From: Prochloron sp965198675
GTDB lineage: Bacteria; Cyanobacteriota; Cyanobacteriia; Cyanobacteriales; Prochloraceae
Assembly (NCBI GenBank): GCA_965198675.1
Contig: OZ240666.1
Coordinates: forward strand, 1,736,001-1,800,000
Length of the DNA stretch: 64,000 nucleotides
Direction: 5' to 3'
Position numbers and translations under genes: made by a program
In this document: one piece after another, positions 9,321 through 22,608 of the stretch
Numbering within the stretch: position 1 is the first letter of the stretch
How the letters are laid out: each line of letters begins with the position of its first letter
The notes under the pieces: model-generated
Databases searched by the model: none
What the model was told of the DNA's origin: nothing
The model's input: the letters and a program-made list of their open reading frames with translations, nothing else

Positions 9321-12300
9321 CTAACGACGCCTTAGATTCGGATTATAACCTGGAACATAGTTTTCTACTAAACCTGTTCGAGTTATATAGAAAGACTGAT
9401 TATAGCCATCAGGAATGGTAATGACACCAAACCAACTGTTTTCACCGAAAGTACTATCTACCCCTGCTATGTTATAAAATTGTGCGATGAATTCTCCTTG
9501 GCGGTTTGACTCCTGAAGATCAACTAGTTTAACTGAAACTTGGTTGGTTAAGTAGAAAGGAAATCCACCGAATATAGTAGATGCATAAGGGTATTCATCA
9601 CAGGCCGGTATTCTGGAATTGGTATCCAAGTATCGTCCGCGAGCCTCGGTATTGCACCAACTTGTCCCATCAAGCCAGGTTCGAGGCCAGTTATAGCCTC
9701 GACTCAAAAAAGCTGGAATTGGATCACCTAAGAAACCAAAATCATCTGGAAATCCTGGATTACCAATATTTTCTCTTGAAAAAGTTTGACCCCATCCAAT
9801 TTGAGCTTCAAAAATGTGATTGGTATGGTCTTCATGGGCAGCCGCACCATAAACTTGAATCGGAAATCCAACAAAACAGTTGGGATCGTTCCAGTAGGCA
9901 CAATCCTGAACGATTTCCGCCGCAACGACAATGCTAAGTGCTGTACTTAGTTGCACAGGGGTGCTGGTTACATTCGCCACCTCTGGGATAGTTGATACCT
10001 GTTCTGAGGAAATTAGGCTTCCAAAGCTTGAGAGGGATTGAGAGAGTAAAAAAACGCTTCCCACAGCTAAAATCCACCCTATCGCAATATTTAGTACCGT
10101 TGGTGCAGTTAGGACAGAGAAGAATAGGCCGCTTGGATCGACTCCATTGACTGGATTACCATGAACGTAGGTGTATTTTGCTAAAGAGAGAGGTTCGATA
10201 AGGAAGCCATCAAAGAGATCTCTCGAAGTAAATCGTCCAGTTTGCGTATCGTAATATCGCGCTCGTAGGTAATAAGATTGGGCTGCTGGATCGTATTGCT
10301 CCCCTGCGAATAAGTAGTTGTTAGTTGTTGTTTCCGTCGAGGCTAGGAGATTACCGTAAGCATCATAGGTATAAGTATCGATAACTTGACCACTGGTCTC
10401 GGTTAATAGTCGCGTACTTCCCAGTCCATCAACATGATAGAAGGAGTCGATTCCATCTCGTGTCTGAGAAATTAAATCGCGACCATAGACATAGTTGATG
10501 AGTAGGTTGCCGGAAGGTGTATATTCTTCAAGAACCTGAGCGTAAGGACGGTTGGTATCAATGAGATACCGGGTTTCAATCCCATCTACAATAGCGGCGA
10601 CCCTAATACCGTTGGTATCGTACTGGTAGTTAGCTTGCTGTGTGCTGTTGTTATCAACAGTCGTGACTGCAATCAGGCGATTCTCACTGTCCCAAACATA
10701 ATTAACTTTCTCAGTAGCACTGGTACGGGAGAGAGTATTGCCATTGTTATCGTAAGCGTATTCAACTAACCCCGCTGGACTAATCTCACGAATCAGGCGA
10801 TCGTTCACGTCGTAAGTATAGGTTGTTACTCCAGCTAAGGAGTCATCTTTTTCCAGGCGATTGCCAATAGGGTCGTAGGTATAATCAATGACCTGTTCAC
10901 TTGAGTCTGGATTGGTAATTGCTTCCCTCACAACCCGATACAAAGAATCGTAGGTATAGTCTACCCGCCGTCCGTTGTTTTCTTCCACAGATAAGCGATT
11001 GCCTACTGCATCAAGGGTGTAACGATAGCTAGCGATGGCTCCTGATGTTCGGGTCGAAGGAGTGGTCGCCCACCCCATCCCTGTAGGAACCGTGCATGAG
11101 ACTTTCACCTCACACGGCTCCTATGACCTATGGGTTGAAACACGCCTCGCATTTGAGGCTAGAAACCCTTTGATTACCTCTATCCAGCTGGTACTGGGGG
11201 TTGTGGCAATCTTCGCCTTTCTTCTTTCCCTTTTCAGTCTTACTGGTTCCTACTCGGATTTATCAGGACTCTAAACTACCTTGACCTAAAATTCAGAACT
11301 AGGTTATCCTCTTCGTCCGTATCTCTACGGCGGTATTCGGTATTATTTCAACCTCAGGCATCCCTTTTGGGTAGAAATTAGCTCTCGGTCATTGCGGGCA
11401 ATTGTTTAGCACTTAGCTTTCGTTCCCGCGTCCTATCCGAATGGCCTCGATAGAAGTATGCCTGCCCTCCCTCTTCGGGTACCACCCCTAGAAGAGAGAA
11501 CCATTCGTTTTTCCTCGTTCCAAATCAGAAATTGTTCTGAACCTTTAGGTCTCACCAATTCGCCCACCGACCCCCTAAGGAAGCTGCTATCAGAACCACA
11601 ATGCAGCAGGGTTTTCTTTGTCGGTTCAGAAGCCCATTAAGAAGCGTTACCTTCAAACTTATCGCTGTACTCTGACATGTTAGACGCTTTTTCTGGTGAT
11701 TCGCTTCACCTGTTTCCAGGATACCTGTTGACCATGGATTCTCCTCATTAGCGGCAGGGTCACTTTCGTGTCTGATTCCGCCCTGTTCCCAGCTTCACAC
11801 CCCGGAGGCTAACCCGGCAAGCCTGCTTGATTTCACAGTTGTGTGTGGGCAAATAGAGATTCACTATTCCCCTTAGTGGCTGGACTGTTTCACTGATTTC
11901 TGACCAGTTATCTCACCAGCAATCCTGATTTAGTTGTCAAGGTACTAAGTACCAAGCCTGGGGTTATATCATTCGGCTATTATTTAGCCGCGACTTTCGC
12001 CCAGAACGAGTCGCCCGACCCTTCATGTTCGAGGAAGAGGAGGCGATTGAGGTCGTCATATTCTCGGTTCTCAGCAACTCCATTGGGCAATTCGGTGCGA
12101 ATGAGATTATCCACTGCGTCGTAGGTGTAGCTAGTTGTACCGCCATCTGGGGCAATAACCTCGATCGCCCGTCCAAAGATATCGTAGCGATATTCAGTGG
12201 TTCCGCTAGGAACAGTAACTGTGGTGGGATTGCCTGCTGAATTGTAGGTATAACGAATTGTCCGTCCATCTGGATCAGTACGGAGGAGAAGGCGATCCCG

Positions 12301-15300
12301 CTCGTCATAAGCATAAGTTGTCATTCCTCGTCCGTCAATCGCTTCAGCTACTTGTCCTGTGCTGGTATAGGTATAGCTGAGGCTACTGTTATCTGGTAGA
12401 GTCTTCCGGCTCAAACGATTGAGAGCATCATATTCGTAATTAATGGTCTCGCCATTGAAATTAGTGCTGGTCAATAGGTTGCCAACTGCATCGTAAGTCA
12501 ATTGGGATTGTTGTCCCAAGGGGAGGAAGGTCCCTGTTTGTCGATTGAGGGCATCATATTCAAAGGTTGTGGAATGGTTATTGGCATCTTTGATTTCCAC
12601 CAAATTGCCAGCTAAATCATAGCCATATTCGGTTCGCTGATCCAAAGCGTCGATAACAGCAACTAGGCGGTTTCGTTCGTCGTATTCAAATTGAGTTTCC
12701 CGCCCAGCTTGATCTATAGTTGCTGTAGGATTGCCGAAAGCATCATAGACGGTGGAAGTGCTTGTGCTGTCAGGATAGATGGTCTCTATGGGACGGTCAA
12801 GGCTATCGTAAATCCATTGGGTTGTGCGACCTAGAGGATCTGTTTCGCTAATTCGATTACCTGCCGCGTCGTAGGTATAGGTACGTTGGCCTCGATTATC
12901 CTGGATACTAATAAGTCGCCCCAGGGCATCATACTGGTAATTCGTTCGACGACCAAGAAGGTCGATTGTAGCAGTTATCCGTCCTAAATTATCATATTCC
13001 GTGAAGGTTCTGGGATTATCACTGAGATCTTCAGGGGTATTGTCCGGGAAAATGATTTCCACCGGACGCTGTAGTTCGTCGTAGATATAGTAAGTGGTTC
13101 GCCCAGCTTGGTCGGTAGCGCTATCCCGCTGACCAATAGAATTATAGCTGAAGCTTGTACTGGTTCCATCTGGAAAGATGGTTGCTAACTGCCGTCCCAA
13201 GGTATCGTAGGTAAAACGAGTCACTCGTCCTAAAGCATCCTCAGTGGTGAGGCGATTACCAATAGCGTTGTAGGTGTGGCGAGTTTCATTACCTAGTGTG
13301 TCTGTTACTACCACAGGGCGTCCAGCTAGATCGTACTGGTATTCAGTCCGATTACCTCTTTCATCAATTTCAGCAATCAATTGTCCAGCTAGGTCGTATT
13401 CTTGTTTGGTACGTGGGTTATCCGTCAAATCTTCAGGGGTAGCATCGGGTAAGATGGTCTCTAAAACCTGGTCACGAGCATTGTAGATAAATTCAGTACG
13501 CCGTCCTAGACGATCTACAGTAGCAATCACGCGATCGCCAGCATCATAGACTAACTCCTCTGTTGAACCATCGGGGAATTGGGTCGTTATTAGCCTTCCT
13601 TTCTCGTCATAGGTGAATTCAGTACGCTGTCCCAAGGGCGAGACTTGAGCGAGGAGATTGCCAAGGGAGTCATACTCAAAGCGGCTAATGCCATTGGCGG
13701 GATCGGTAAGAGCTGTCAAGCGTCCTTCCCGGTCATAAGTCCATGAGGTGGTTAAGGATTCCATTCCGCCTGAGTTAGTTACCGTTTGAATTTGACTAAC
13801 GAGTCTGCCAGCAGAGTCATAGGTATAGGTGGTGACCGTTCCCAACGCATCCACTTTCTCAGTTACATTTCCATTGCTGTCATATTCAAATTGAGTTACA
13901 TTCCCCTCAGCATCGATAAGCTTAGACAGTTGCCCATCGACGTAAGTATAAGAGTTCGTATCACCTTCAGCATTAATAACGATCAAGCGGTTACCCTTTT
14001 CGTCGTATGTGTAAGTAGTAGTCTCACCCAGACTGTTGGTTCGAGTTAGTACTTCGCCAAAGCGGTTAAAGGTATAGCGAGTTGTGTTTCCCAGTGGATC
14101 GGTAACAGTGGTGAGGTTACCCTCACTATCATAGGTGAATCCTGTTGTCCTGCCCAAGGGATCTGTTTCGCTGAGGAGATTATTACTTCCATCGTAAATC
14201 CGCTCCGTCACACCACCCAAAGCATCCACCTCAGTCAAAACATTCCCCCGAGTATCATACACATAGGTAGTAGGATTGCCAAAAACATCTTTCACCGTCT
14301 GCGTCGAATTATCTGGGTCATAAACCAGCTCCACTGCCTCCCCATTTACATCCAATAAGCGCTTCAAACGACCAGAATCATCATATTCACTCCGCACCCC
14401 ACTCCTTCCCAAGGGGTCAATAATTTCCTCCAGAAAATGCGCCCTGGAATCACTATACTCAAATCGAGTAACATTTCCTTCCCTATCAGTAACAGCCACC
14501 AAATCCCCATGAGCATCATACTCATATCCCACCCTATTTCCCGCAGGATCCACAACAGCAACAATCCTGGATTGTGGATCCCTTTCAAAAATAACCTCCA
14601 CCCCCGTATCACTTTCAATTCCTCGATTCGTAAAGGTGAGAATATTCCCATTAGTATCAATAACCCGACGCAAATCCCCCGTATTTCCATCAATCTCATA
14701 TACTATCCCCGACTGAGTAGTTAGAGTATAATCAGTAGGATAATACACATAGCCACTCGCAATCACAAACTCTCCCTCACTATTGCGAGTCAGCAAAGTA
14801 TTGGGAACAGTTAAAGTATTTTCAAAATCAGATTCGGAAACAAATCGAGGTATATATAGACCCCCATTTCCAGTAGCAGTAACAAAGAATCCGCCGTAAA
14901 TATGGAAAATAGGCGAAAAAGTAAAAGTCTCCCTTTCCCCACCAGGAAGAGTCACATATACCTTATCCCCCGGTTGGAAGCCAATACTGCGAATCCCTAA
15001 CTGCTCATAGGTTTCATCCACCCCCAAACTCGTTCGTAAATCCGTATCCACAAACTCCAAGCGCCAACCATAGCCAAAATCATCCCGATTATTTGCATTC
15101 AAACTATCATAGGTGCGCGTTACCGTAATCGGAACCCCCGGAACAGCAATCGACAAATCAGTGAAAGACAGGGTAAAATTGCCCAACTTCAAATCCCCTT
15201 CCACCAAAACCTCATTCTCCAAGGTTCTGGTATTGCCATTTAGATCCACCGCCGTCAACCGCAAAGAATAACTGCCATTTTGCAGCACTGTGGCATCGAA

Positions 15301-18300
15301 AACTCCCAAAACCCCCTCGCCCCCCTCCCGGGAGGGGGGTTGGGGGGTGGGTTCTTCCCCTCGTGCTATCTCAAAATAATCCCCCCCCAAAGGTGCTACT
15401 TCCAGGGTGTAATAAGCGAAGTTATCATCCGTTATCGTTCCCAAAATCTGCACTCTATCAGACACCACCTCGGGAAGTTCTTCCCAAGTTACCGTAGGAG
15501 CCTCCACATCGTCAAAGTCTAGCACTGTCAGGGTTTGCACCACTTCACTCTCATTGCCAGCTAAATCTGTAGCGACACCCCGCACTGTAATCATCCCCAA
15601 TTTTGGCACTGAAAAGGAGGTTATGCCATTTCCATCCAGGGGTAAAAGTACGTCATCCACATATAACTGCAAATATTGGACTCCCACATTATCGCTTCCC
15701 AGCACTTGGATGGTGATTTCGTCCCCCAAATCGGCGATTTGTGCTCCTGTATCGGTGATAGATACCCCGAATAAGTCCACTTTTACGGTAGGTGCAGTGG
15801 TATCTTTCCCTACTTGGACATCAAAACTTTGGGAAGTGCTTAAGAGTCCATCACCTACCATAACAAAAACTGAGTGGGTGCCCACATCCCCTTCCCCAGG
15901 ATTCCACCGTAAACGCCCCAAATCATCGATTTCCAGCCCATCCGGACCGGATACTTCATAAGTAATTGGCGTTCCATTGGGATCTGAACCTACTACATCA
16001 TAACTATATCCCGACCCGAGGGTAACTGAAGTTTTGGGAGAGGAGGTAATGACAGGAGCCAAGTTCTCCAAAACCTTCAAATCAAAGAGCTGAGAAGCCC
16101 CCAACCTGCCATCATTTACCCCCACTACGACCCAATGTTCGCCCAAAATCGGCTCTAACCATACTACCTTACCTGTACTTTCTCCGATGGTCATGCCGTC
16201 GGGTCCATCTAAAAGTTGGAACCTCAAATCATCTCCCTCTGGGTCTTCTGCGGTTACCTGATCTATGTATGCTGTATCTGTGTAAGCCAAGAAGGAGGGA
16301 ATGGAAGTAAGAACTGGAGCCTGATTTACAGCATCAGCCACCACTTCTATGGTATAGGTTTGGGTGGCAATAGCACCCAACTCATCGGCAACTTCCACCG
16401 TTACATCGACAGTTCCCAACTTCTGGGGTGTCCAGGAAATTCGACCCGTAGCAGCATCAATGACCAAATCGGCGGGTCCAGCAGTCACACTCCAAGTCAG
16501 ATTATCCCCTTCCGGATCCGTTCCCACTGCTTGATAGCTGTAGGGCAAATCTACTATTGCTGTAGTGCCGGGGGTGGAAAGGATGGTGGTGGGCAGATTC
16601 GTCCCCCTTACTGTTACGGTAAATATTTGGAAAACAAAGGCTCCCTGGGAGTCGATTGCCCGCAACTCTATTTCGTGATTGCCGATTTGTTCAACGGTAG
16701 GATGCCACCTTAGGGTGCCTAAAAGTGGGTCTATTCCTACTCCTAAAGGTGCCTTTTCTAGACTCCAAAGGATTGTATCTCCCTCCGGATCCACGGAAGT
16801 GGCATTATAAGCATATTCTTCCCCTAAGAAAGCATTTAAATTGGGGGTAGAAGTGATTTCTGGGAAATTATTCCTAGTTTGTGTTCCTACATTAATGGTA
16901 TAACTTTGCTGTACTATTCCCCCCCGACTGTCGTCTATTTCTAGCACTACTTGGTTGGTTCCCAATTGTGAGGCGGTGGGAGTCCATGTTACTACCCCAG
17001 TTTGAGAAATGGTTATGCCTTCGGGACCACTTTTTACCCTATAGGTGAGGGGGTCTCCATCTCTATCTTCGGCGAGGATATGGTATTGATATAAGTTTCC
17101 TAACCTCACCTTTGTGGGGGGAAGAGAGAGGAAGGAAGGTATCTGGTTGACAGCAGTTTGGATAACTTCTAAAACAAAACTCTGACTAACTTTACCCCCG
17201 TCATTATCTGTTACTGTAATTTGAATTTCATTGGTTCCTACCTGAGTGGGAGTCCAACGAATCACTCCAGTGTCAGAAATGGTCATGCCCTCTGGTGCTA
17301 TATCCAGATTATAATCTACTATATTTCCATCTCCATCTTGGGCCCGGATTTGGTATTCAGAGGGTAAGTTGAGGGCTGCTATTGGGGGGAGTTCCGAAGT
17401 AATTATTGGTGGGCTGTTGGCTGGAATGACGTTAACACCAAAAGCTTGCAATCCCACACCCCCACGTCCATCTTTCACTCGCAAAATAAAGCTGTTCAAA
17501 CCAACAGCAGACAAGTCCGGTTGCCAAACAATAGTTCCTGTCTTTTTATCAACTGTCGCTCCAGTGGGAGCTACAGATAAATCATAGCTCAAGATGTCTT
17601 CATTGGAGTCTAAAGCTTTAGCATCATAGCGATATAACTGTCTTACTTGCACCTCCCGAATTGGTTCAGAAATAATTTCCGGTTCTGTATTAGTTGCGGT
17701 TCGCACTACCAATAAATCAATTTCTTGAGTTGCTATTCCCCCAAAACCATCTTCTACTCGTATCGTCACTGAGTTTGAACCCAACTGTTCTTCAGTGGTC
17801 GTCCAAGTAATAACCCCTGTTATGGGGTCAATATTGGTTCCAGATACCGCATTTTCTAAGGAGAAAGTAAGAACATCCCCATCTCCATCTACTGCCATCA
17901 CTTGGTAAACTAAAGGTTCTCCTAACACTGCTTCTCCAGGAGGGATGGAAGTAATAATCGGTTCCTGATTTAAGCCATTCGGAGCTACTTTCACGGTGTA
18001 GGATTGAGTTACAGTCCCTCCTTGGCTATCATCTACTTCGAGGCTGAAATTATACTCTCCCTCAGCACTAGTTTCCCAAGTAATAAGACCGGTAGCACTA
18101 TCGATAGTAGCCTCAGTAGGACCACCTAACAAACGATAAACTAGTGGCTCTCCGTCTGGGTCTTCTGCTTGGACCTGATAGGAATAAGTATCTCCTTCAG
18201 ATACCCTCACAGGGGCTGTAGAAGTAATAATGGGATTGGCATTGGGCACAGCAGCAATACCTTTCGTGGTAAACCGCAAGTCTGACAGCACGGGAGTTTT

Positions 18301-21300
18301 TCCCTCTTCCCCTCTTCCTTTGGTAAGAGTTGCCCGTACTTCAATAAATTGACCTATCAAATCCAGCGCTTCTCCACTCTCATAGACCTTCCAATCAACT
18401 AAATTTAAGGTTGACAGGTCATTAGCAGCCCTCGCTTCCACTTTAATCCCAGCCCCTGGGGGAATAGCTCCCTCGGTCTCGGTATTCCAGAAAATCCAAC
18501 CCCACTCCTGATTAACAGTGCCGCTATCTTCAACTACCCGCCAAGTCCCCTGAGGATTTGTAACAGTAGTGACGGTGGTACCTGTTAGGTCGCTATAATT
18601 ATAAGGGTAGGCACCAGGACCCAGTTCCACAGTCAAATCTACCTGATTGGTGGCGGGGTCGATGCGAGATACACTATTTGAATCCCGATTAGTTACCCAA
18701 ACTTTACCATTACTATCTACGGCAACTCCTGTGGGAACCCTTTCTACAGTAATAATCGCCACCAGATTGCCATCGTTGTCCAAGCGAGAAACATCCCTTC
18801 CCCCACTATTGGCTACCCAAACATGGTTATCCTTTGGAGTTATTGCCACCCCCCGATCTACCCCCGCACCGTGAGTAGATTTAGTAAAGATAATATTTCC
18901 TGCTGAGTCTATTTTCGAGATAGTATTATGGTGAGAATGGGTATTCCAAATATTTCCCAAACTATCCACTGCCAAACCATAGGAACGTCCTGGTGTGGGG
19001 ATATGGGTAAGGATTTTAGTTGCCGGGTCATAGGGAGCTAAACTGTACACATTTGACGCCGACCACAAAACTCCATTACCATCTACCAATCCCCCATAGC
19101 CTCCCGGATTGAACACTATTGGTCCTTTCAAAACTGCTCCCGTTTCTCCATCTAAAAGAACGTGATTCCCATTACCTCCACCATATCCATAATTATAACT
19201 TCCCACCCAAACGTCATTGTTAGCATCAATAGCAATGGTACGGTTATAAGTACCAGCTGTGCGCACGTACAACTCCACCGCACTATCAGTAGCAGTAGAA
19301 GTACCCCCATTGTTATCCACACCTCCTACATTGGACCAGGATAAGACATCAAAATTCCTCCCATTCCAAATTCCTGTGGAGGTCACCCCCGTAGGATGAG
19401 CTGAAAGCTTGGTTACTGACCCCATACCCCCAGAAGCTTCATTTCTATTGCCAACCCACACATCTCCATTTTGGTCCACCGTTGTGCGGGAGGGATTACC
19501 TCCTCTTCCAGCGGGTCGGGAGTAGTATTCTCCCAAAACCGCTCCCGCACTAGCCTGGCTATCCGCAAGGGTTACTCTCCCATCGGGTTCTTGATGATCC
19601 GTATCGATTCTGACCACCGTATCTCGTCCTGAAAGAGCGACCCAAATGTGATTGAAAGGGGTGTTAATATCTTGCGCTAATTGCAACTGGTTGCTAGAAT
19701 CAGTGTAGTTTACATTGGTCAAAACCCCGACGAGCCAATCTTCATCGTTAGTGAAAATGAATTCTTCTCCTGGTACTGACAGAATATAGGTCTGCTGGTC
19801 AACTCCACCTCGCCCATCTTTCACTTGTACTGTTACTGTATGTTCTCCCAAATCTTCCCCACTAGGAAACCAGGTAATTTCTCCTGTATCTGGTTCTATA
19901 GTCGCCCCCTGAGGTGCTTCTATTAAGGAATAGGTGAGGGTATCCCCATCCGGATCCACTGCTTTAACGTCATAGTTATAAGTCTCTCCTCCTATAGCAG
20001 TCAAAACTGGTTCTGAAATAATAATGGGGGCATGATTTCCCTCCTCCGGTAACACCAAAACATCAAATATCTGGGTAGTTTTACCCCTACGACCATCTTC
20101 CACCACCAGAGTTACCTCCTGAATCCCCACCTGTTTCCCAGTGGGAGTCCAAGTCACCAAACCCGTCTCCCCTTCTACCGTCAGCCCCGAGGGACCAGAC
20201 AGCACACTGTAACTCAACTCATCCCCATCCGGATCCACCGCTGTGGCCGCATAAGTATAAATACTATTCACATTCCCATCTACCACGGGAGTGGAAGTAA
20301 AAATAGGCGGTCTATTGGGCACATTTTCCACCACCTGCAAAGTGTAAGTCTGAATATCCCTGCCCCCATGACCATCTTCCACCGCTAAAGTTACCGTATA
20401 ATTACCTACAACAGGAGTACTCCACCTCACCTCTCCCGTATCCTGGTTTATCGTCAGCCCGGAAGGACACACCAAAACACTGTAACGCAACTCATCCCCG
20501 TCCGGATCCACCGCTGTTGTAGTATAAATGTACTCCTGACCCACTACCACTTCCCGATCCGGTTCCCCCACAAACTCCGGGGCACGGTTCAGTTCTCCCA
20601 GGAACACCAATTCATAACTAAATGGTACCCCCTCAGGGTTTGTGAAAGCAATAGTCCTCCCTCCCGTCTCCTCTCCGGGAGCCAAAATCCCATCCTCCAT
20701 TACCTTACTATAACTATAGTAAGGTAGCCCATCAGGAGTCACCCCGTCAAAATCCCTGACCCTCACCCCGGGGTCAGAAATCCCAGTAACTGCCACCAAC
20801 AGGTTATTCCTGACCTCATACCCTCCCTGATTAACTATTTGAGCATCAACATACAATACATTCCTAGCCTCCTCCCAGCTAGTCCTGCCGTAGACAGCCT
20901 GCAAACTCCCCGAAACATCTTCTATCAGTGACCAATCCTCATTGATCATCCCTGTAGACTTGGTAACTAGTAACCCCATGGTACGAGGTAACTGCTTATT
21001 GGTAACTGTAATGTCTTCTATTTTTATCCAGGTTCCCCTATCCCCATCATTATTCACCAACCGAAAGATTAAATTAGCTTTAGTTCCCTCTGCAATATCC
21101 CCCAAATCTAAAGTTACCGTTCCCGAATCAGTGCTAACCCCCGTAGCTAAAGCCACCCCCTCCCCTTCAGTCAGATTGAGAAAAGCATCTCGACCCGCAG
21201 CAATAGTATGAACTAGAGAATTACCATTTTCCCCTACCAACGCTATCTCAAAGGCATCATTAATCCCATTTTCATCCGTCTTATCAAAAGTCAGGTCATA

Positions 21301-22608
21301 GTTAAATGTCAGCACCGAGGGTTCCTCAGGAACCACCACGGGTACACGGTGACTGAAGCTAAAATCCGACCCTTCTTGGAGCAAAATCAACCCCTCACTG
21401 GTCACTGGTAACTGGTCATTGGTAACTGTATAGACTGCGTATAATCCTTGTTCCATCCTCCGACCAATAATCAAATTGTTATCATTATCAGGCTCTAAAT
21501 CCAGAATGGAATTACCATTGTTTTGGTGCAGTCTTTCAACTTTCTCAAAAATAGGATGGGGTGTTGCATCAAACAATGTCCCTTTAATCTGATTGAAAGA
21601 AGACTCATAAGCCAATCCAAAGGCACCTAAAAAAGTCCCCCAAATATCGGCGTCACGCCTCCGACCACGTCTTATCCCCCCAGCTAGGTAAACATTGCCA
21701 CCCCGATTAACGTAATCGATTAAAACCTCATTATCCGCCGGCAATCCTGCTAAGAAAACTCCATCGTATTGCAGGAGAGTTTCCACATTAAAGGGAACAT
21801 TCCTGGAAACAGTCCATTCCTGTCCTGCTTCTTGAAAAGCTTGTGCTAGTTTTGTACCAGTAAGGCCCGAGTTCTTTGAATATCCTAAAAATTTCCCTCC
21901 CTCCCCGTCGCTGAAAAAGTCGGTCACATTTTTCAGAAACTGATGAATGTCTTCAGGTGCTTTTCTAAACCCTGTATCACTTAGAATCCTCTCGTCGTTG
22001 GCAACAATAATTTTCCCGGAAATTGGGTTGGGTGCAGAATACTCAACGGTGACAGTTATGCCGTCAATTGTGAGTGCACCCCAGTCATTTTCTTCTAATA
22101 GTATTCTCTCCGGGGTTCTAGATTGCACGGAAGCGGCGAAAATCGGTCCTTCATCTCCTCTAGCGTCTCCCGGATCTAAATGGGCATCCAGATAGTGGCC
22201 TATTTCTTCTAAGATTACGGTAGTAATTCCTGCGGGGTAGGCTAATTTATCCTGCACAAAGCCTGCCGACAGATAGATAGTTTTCCTTTCTTGACTATAA
22301 GCCCCTCGCCACCATTTTGCTCCTTCTTCAATATATCCTATTTTCAGGGGGAAGTTGCCCACAAGTATTTCCTGGATTAATGCTCTGCCCCGCTCGGGTT
22401 CCCAACGGTTCCCAAATGCAAGTTTTCCTGTGAGGAGAAAGTTGGGGTGGGAGGTAAATTCTGCTAGTTGGGCGGCAGCTTTTTCTATCGCTCTATCTAG
22501 CTGCTGGAGTTCAGAGCTACTTATTATAGGTAAAGTTGTTATTTTTAGGGGGTTGTCTTGCCCTGGGAGCCAGATTTCATCTATTGGAAAGGGGGTTGGT
22601 TCTTCCAT
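9321..22608 (-). CDS. Giant RHS/YD-repeat protein with NucA/NucB-type nuclease tip, split by a group II intron
   Basis: Exon 1 is 22608-12003 and exon 2 is 11044-9321; joined they encode about 4,109 residues. In order: an N-terminal region with LEEIGHYLDAHLD (about 132-144); a ThuA/amidotransferase-like domain (about 165-340); a beta-sandwich region; cadherin/putative-Ig repeats with 'AVDPDGDxLxYS' (about 670-970); a lyase/NHL-like propeller with repeated 'VWVxN' blades (about 985-1325); many more Ig-like repeats (about 1455-2400); an RHS entry domain starting LSFTDLSIAVPG; YD repeats from about 2650; the RHS core ending GNPVNGVDPSG; and a C-terminal toxin. The toxin tip contains CDEYPYAST and NRQGEFIAQFYN, matching the NucA/NucB DNase family. 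The architecture suggests a surface or secreted contact-dependent toxin. No signal peptide is evident, and no same-strand immunity gene follows. Several interspersed repeats are read through in frame. Confidence 0.85.
11045..12002 (-). mobile_element. ORF-less group II intron inside the giant RHS gene
   Basis: On the minus strand, a 34-nt domain V lies at 11120-11087 (GAGCCGTGTG-AGGTGAAAGTC-TCATGCACGGTTC), followed by a domain VI-like stem and an AT 3' end at 11045. The proposed 5' end is GGGCGAAAGTCGC at 12002. Removing 958 nt joins TTC-T to CA-GGA in frame, giving ...GDSF-S-GAIASYRYTLDAVGN, which matches the usual linker before the last YD block. Without splicing, translation would stop 20 nt into the intron. 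No reverse transcriptase frame fits, so a maturase would have to act in trans. The exact 5' nucleotide is inferred from frame and the GUGYG-like consensus. Confidence 0.85.
15312..15350. repeat. Palindromic repeat read in frame within the RHS gene
   Basis: CCCCCTCCCGGGAGGGGG forms a near-perfect palindrome within the coding sequence, encoding TPQPPSREGGEG in the middle of an Ig-like domain. The composition is unlike the surrounding coding DNA and resembles interspersed cyanobacterial mini-repeats. Confidence 0.55.
20958..21010. repeat. GGTAACT heptamer repeat read in frame within the RHS gene
   Basis: The intergenic-type sequence GGTAACTAGTAACC...ATGGTACGAGGTAAC is translated here as part of TNKQLPRTMGLLVTK. 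A second copy at about 21395-21430 is translated as VTNDQLPVTSEG. Both interrupt otherwise regular domain sequence without breaking the frame. Confidence 0.6.

Noticed and set aside
11458..11640. Short frame inside the group II intron as a possible intron-encoded protein
   Set aside because: It is on the strand opposite to the intron, only 60 codons long, and has no reverse transcriptase or maturase motif.
22170..22215. Metalloprotease motif in the N-terminal region of the giant RHS protein
   Set aside because: The sequence is EEIGHYLDAHLD, which lacks the HExxH order, so no protease activity can be claimed.
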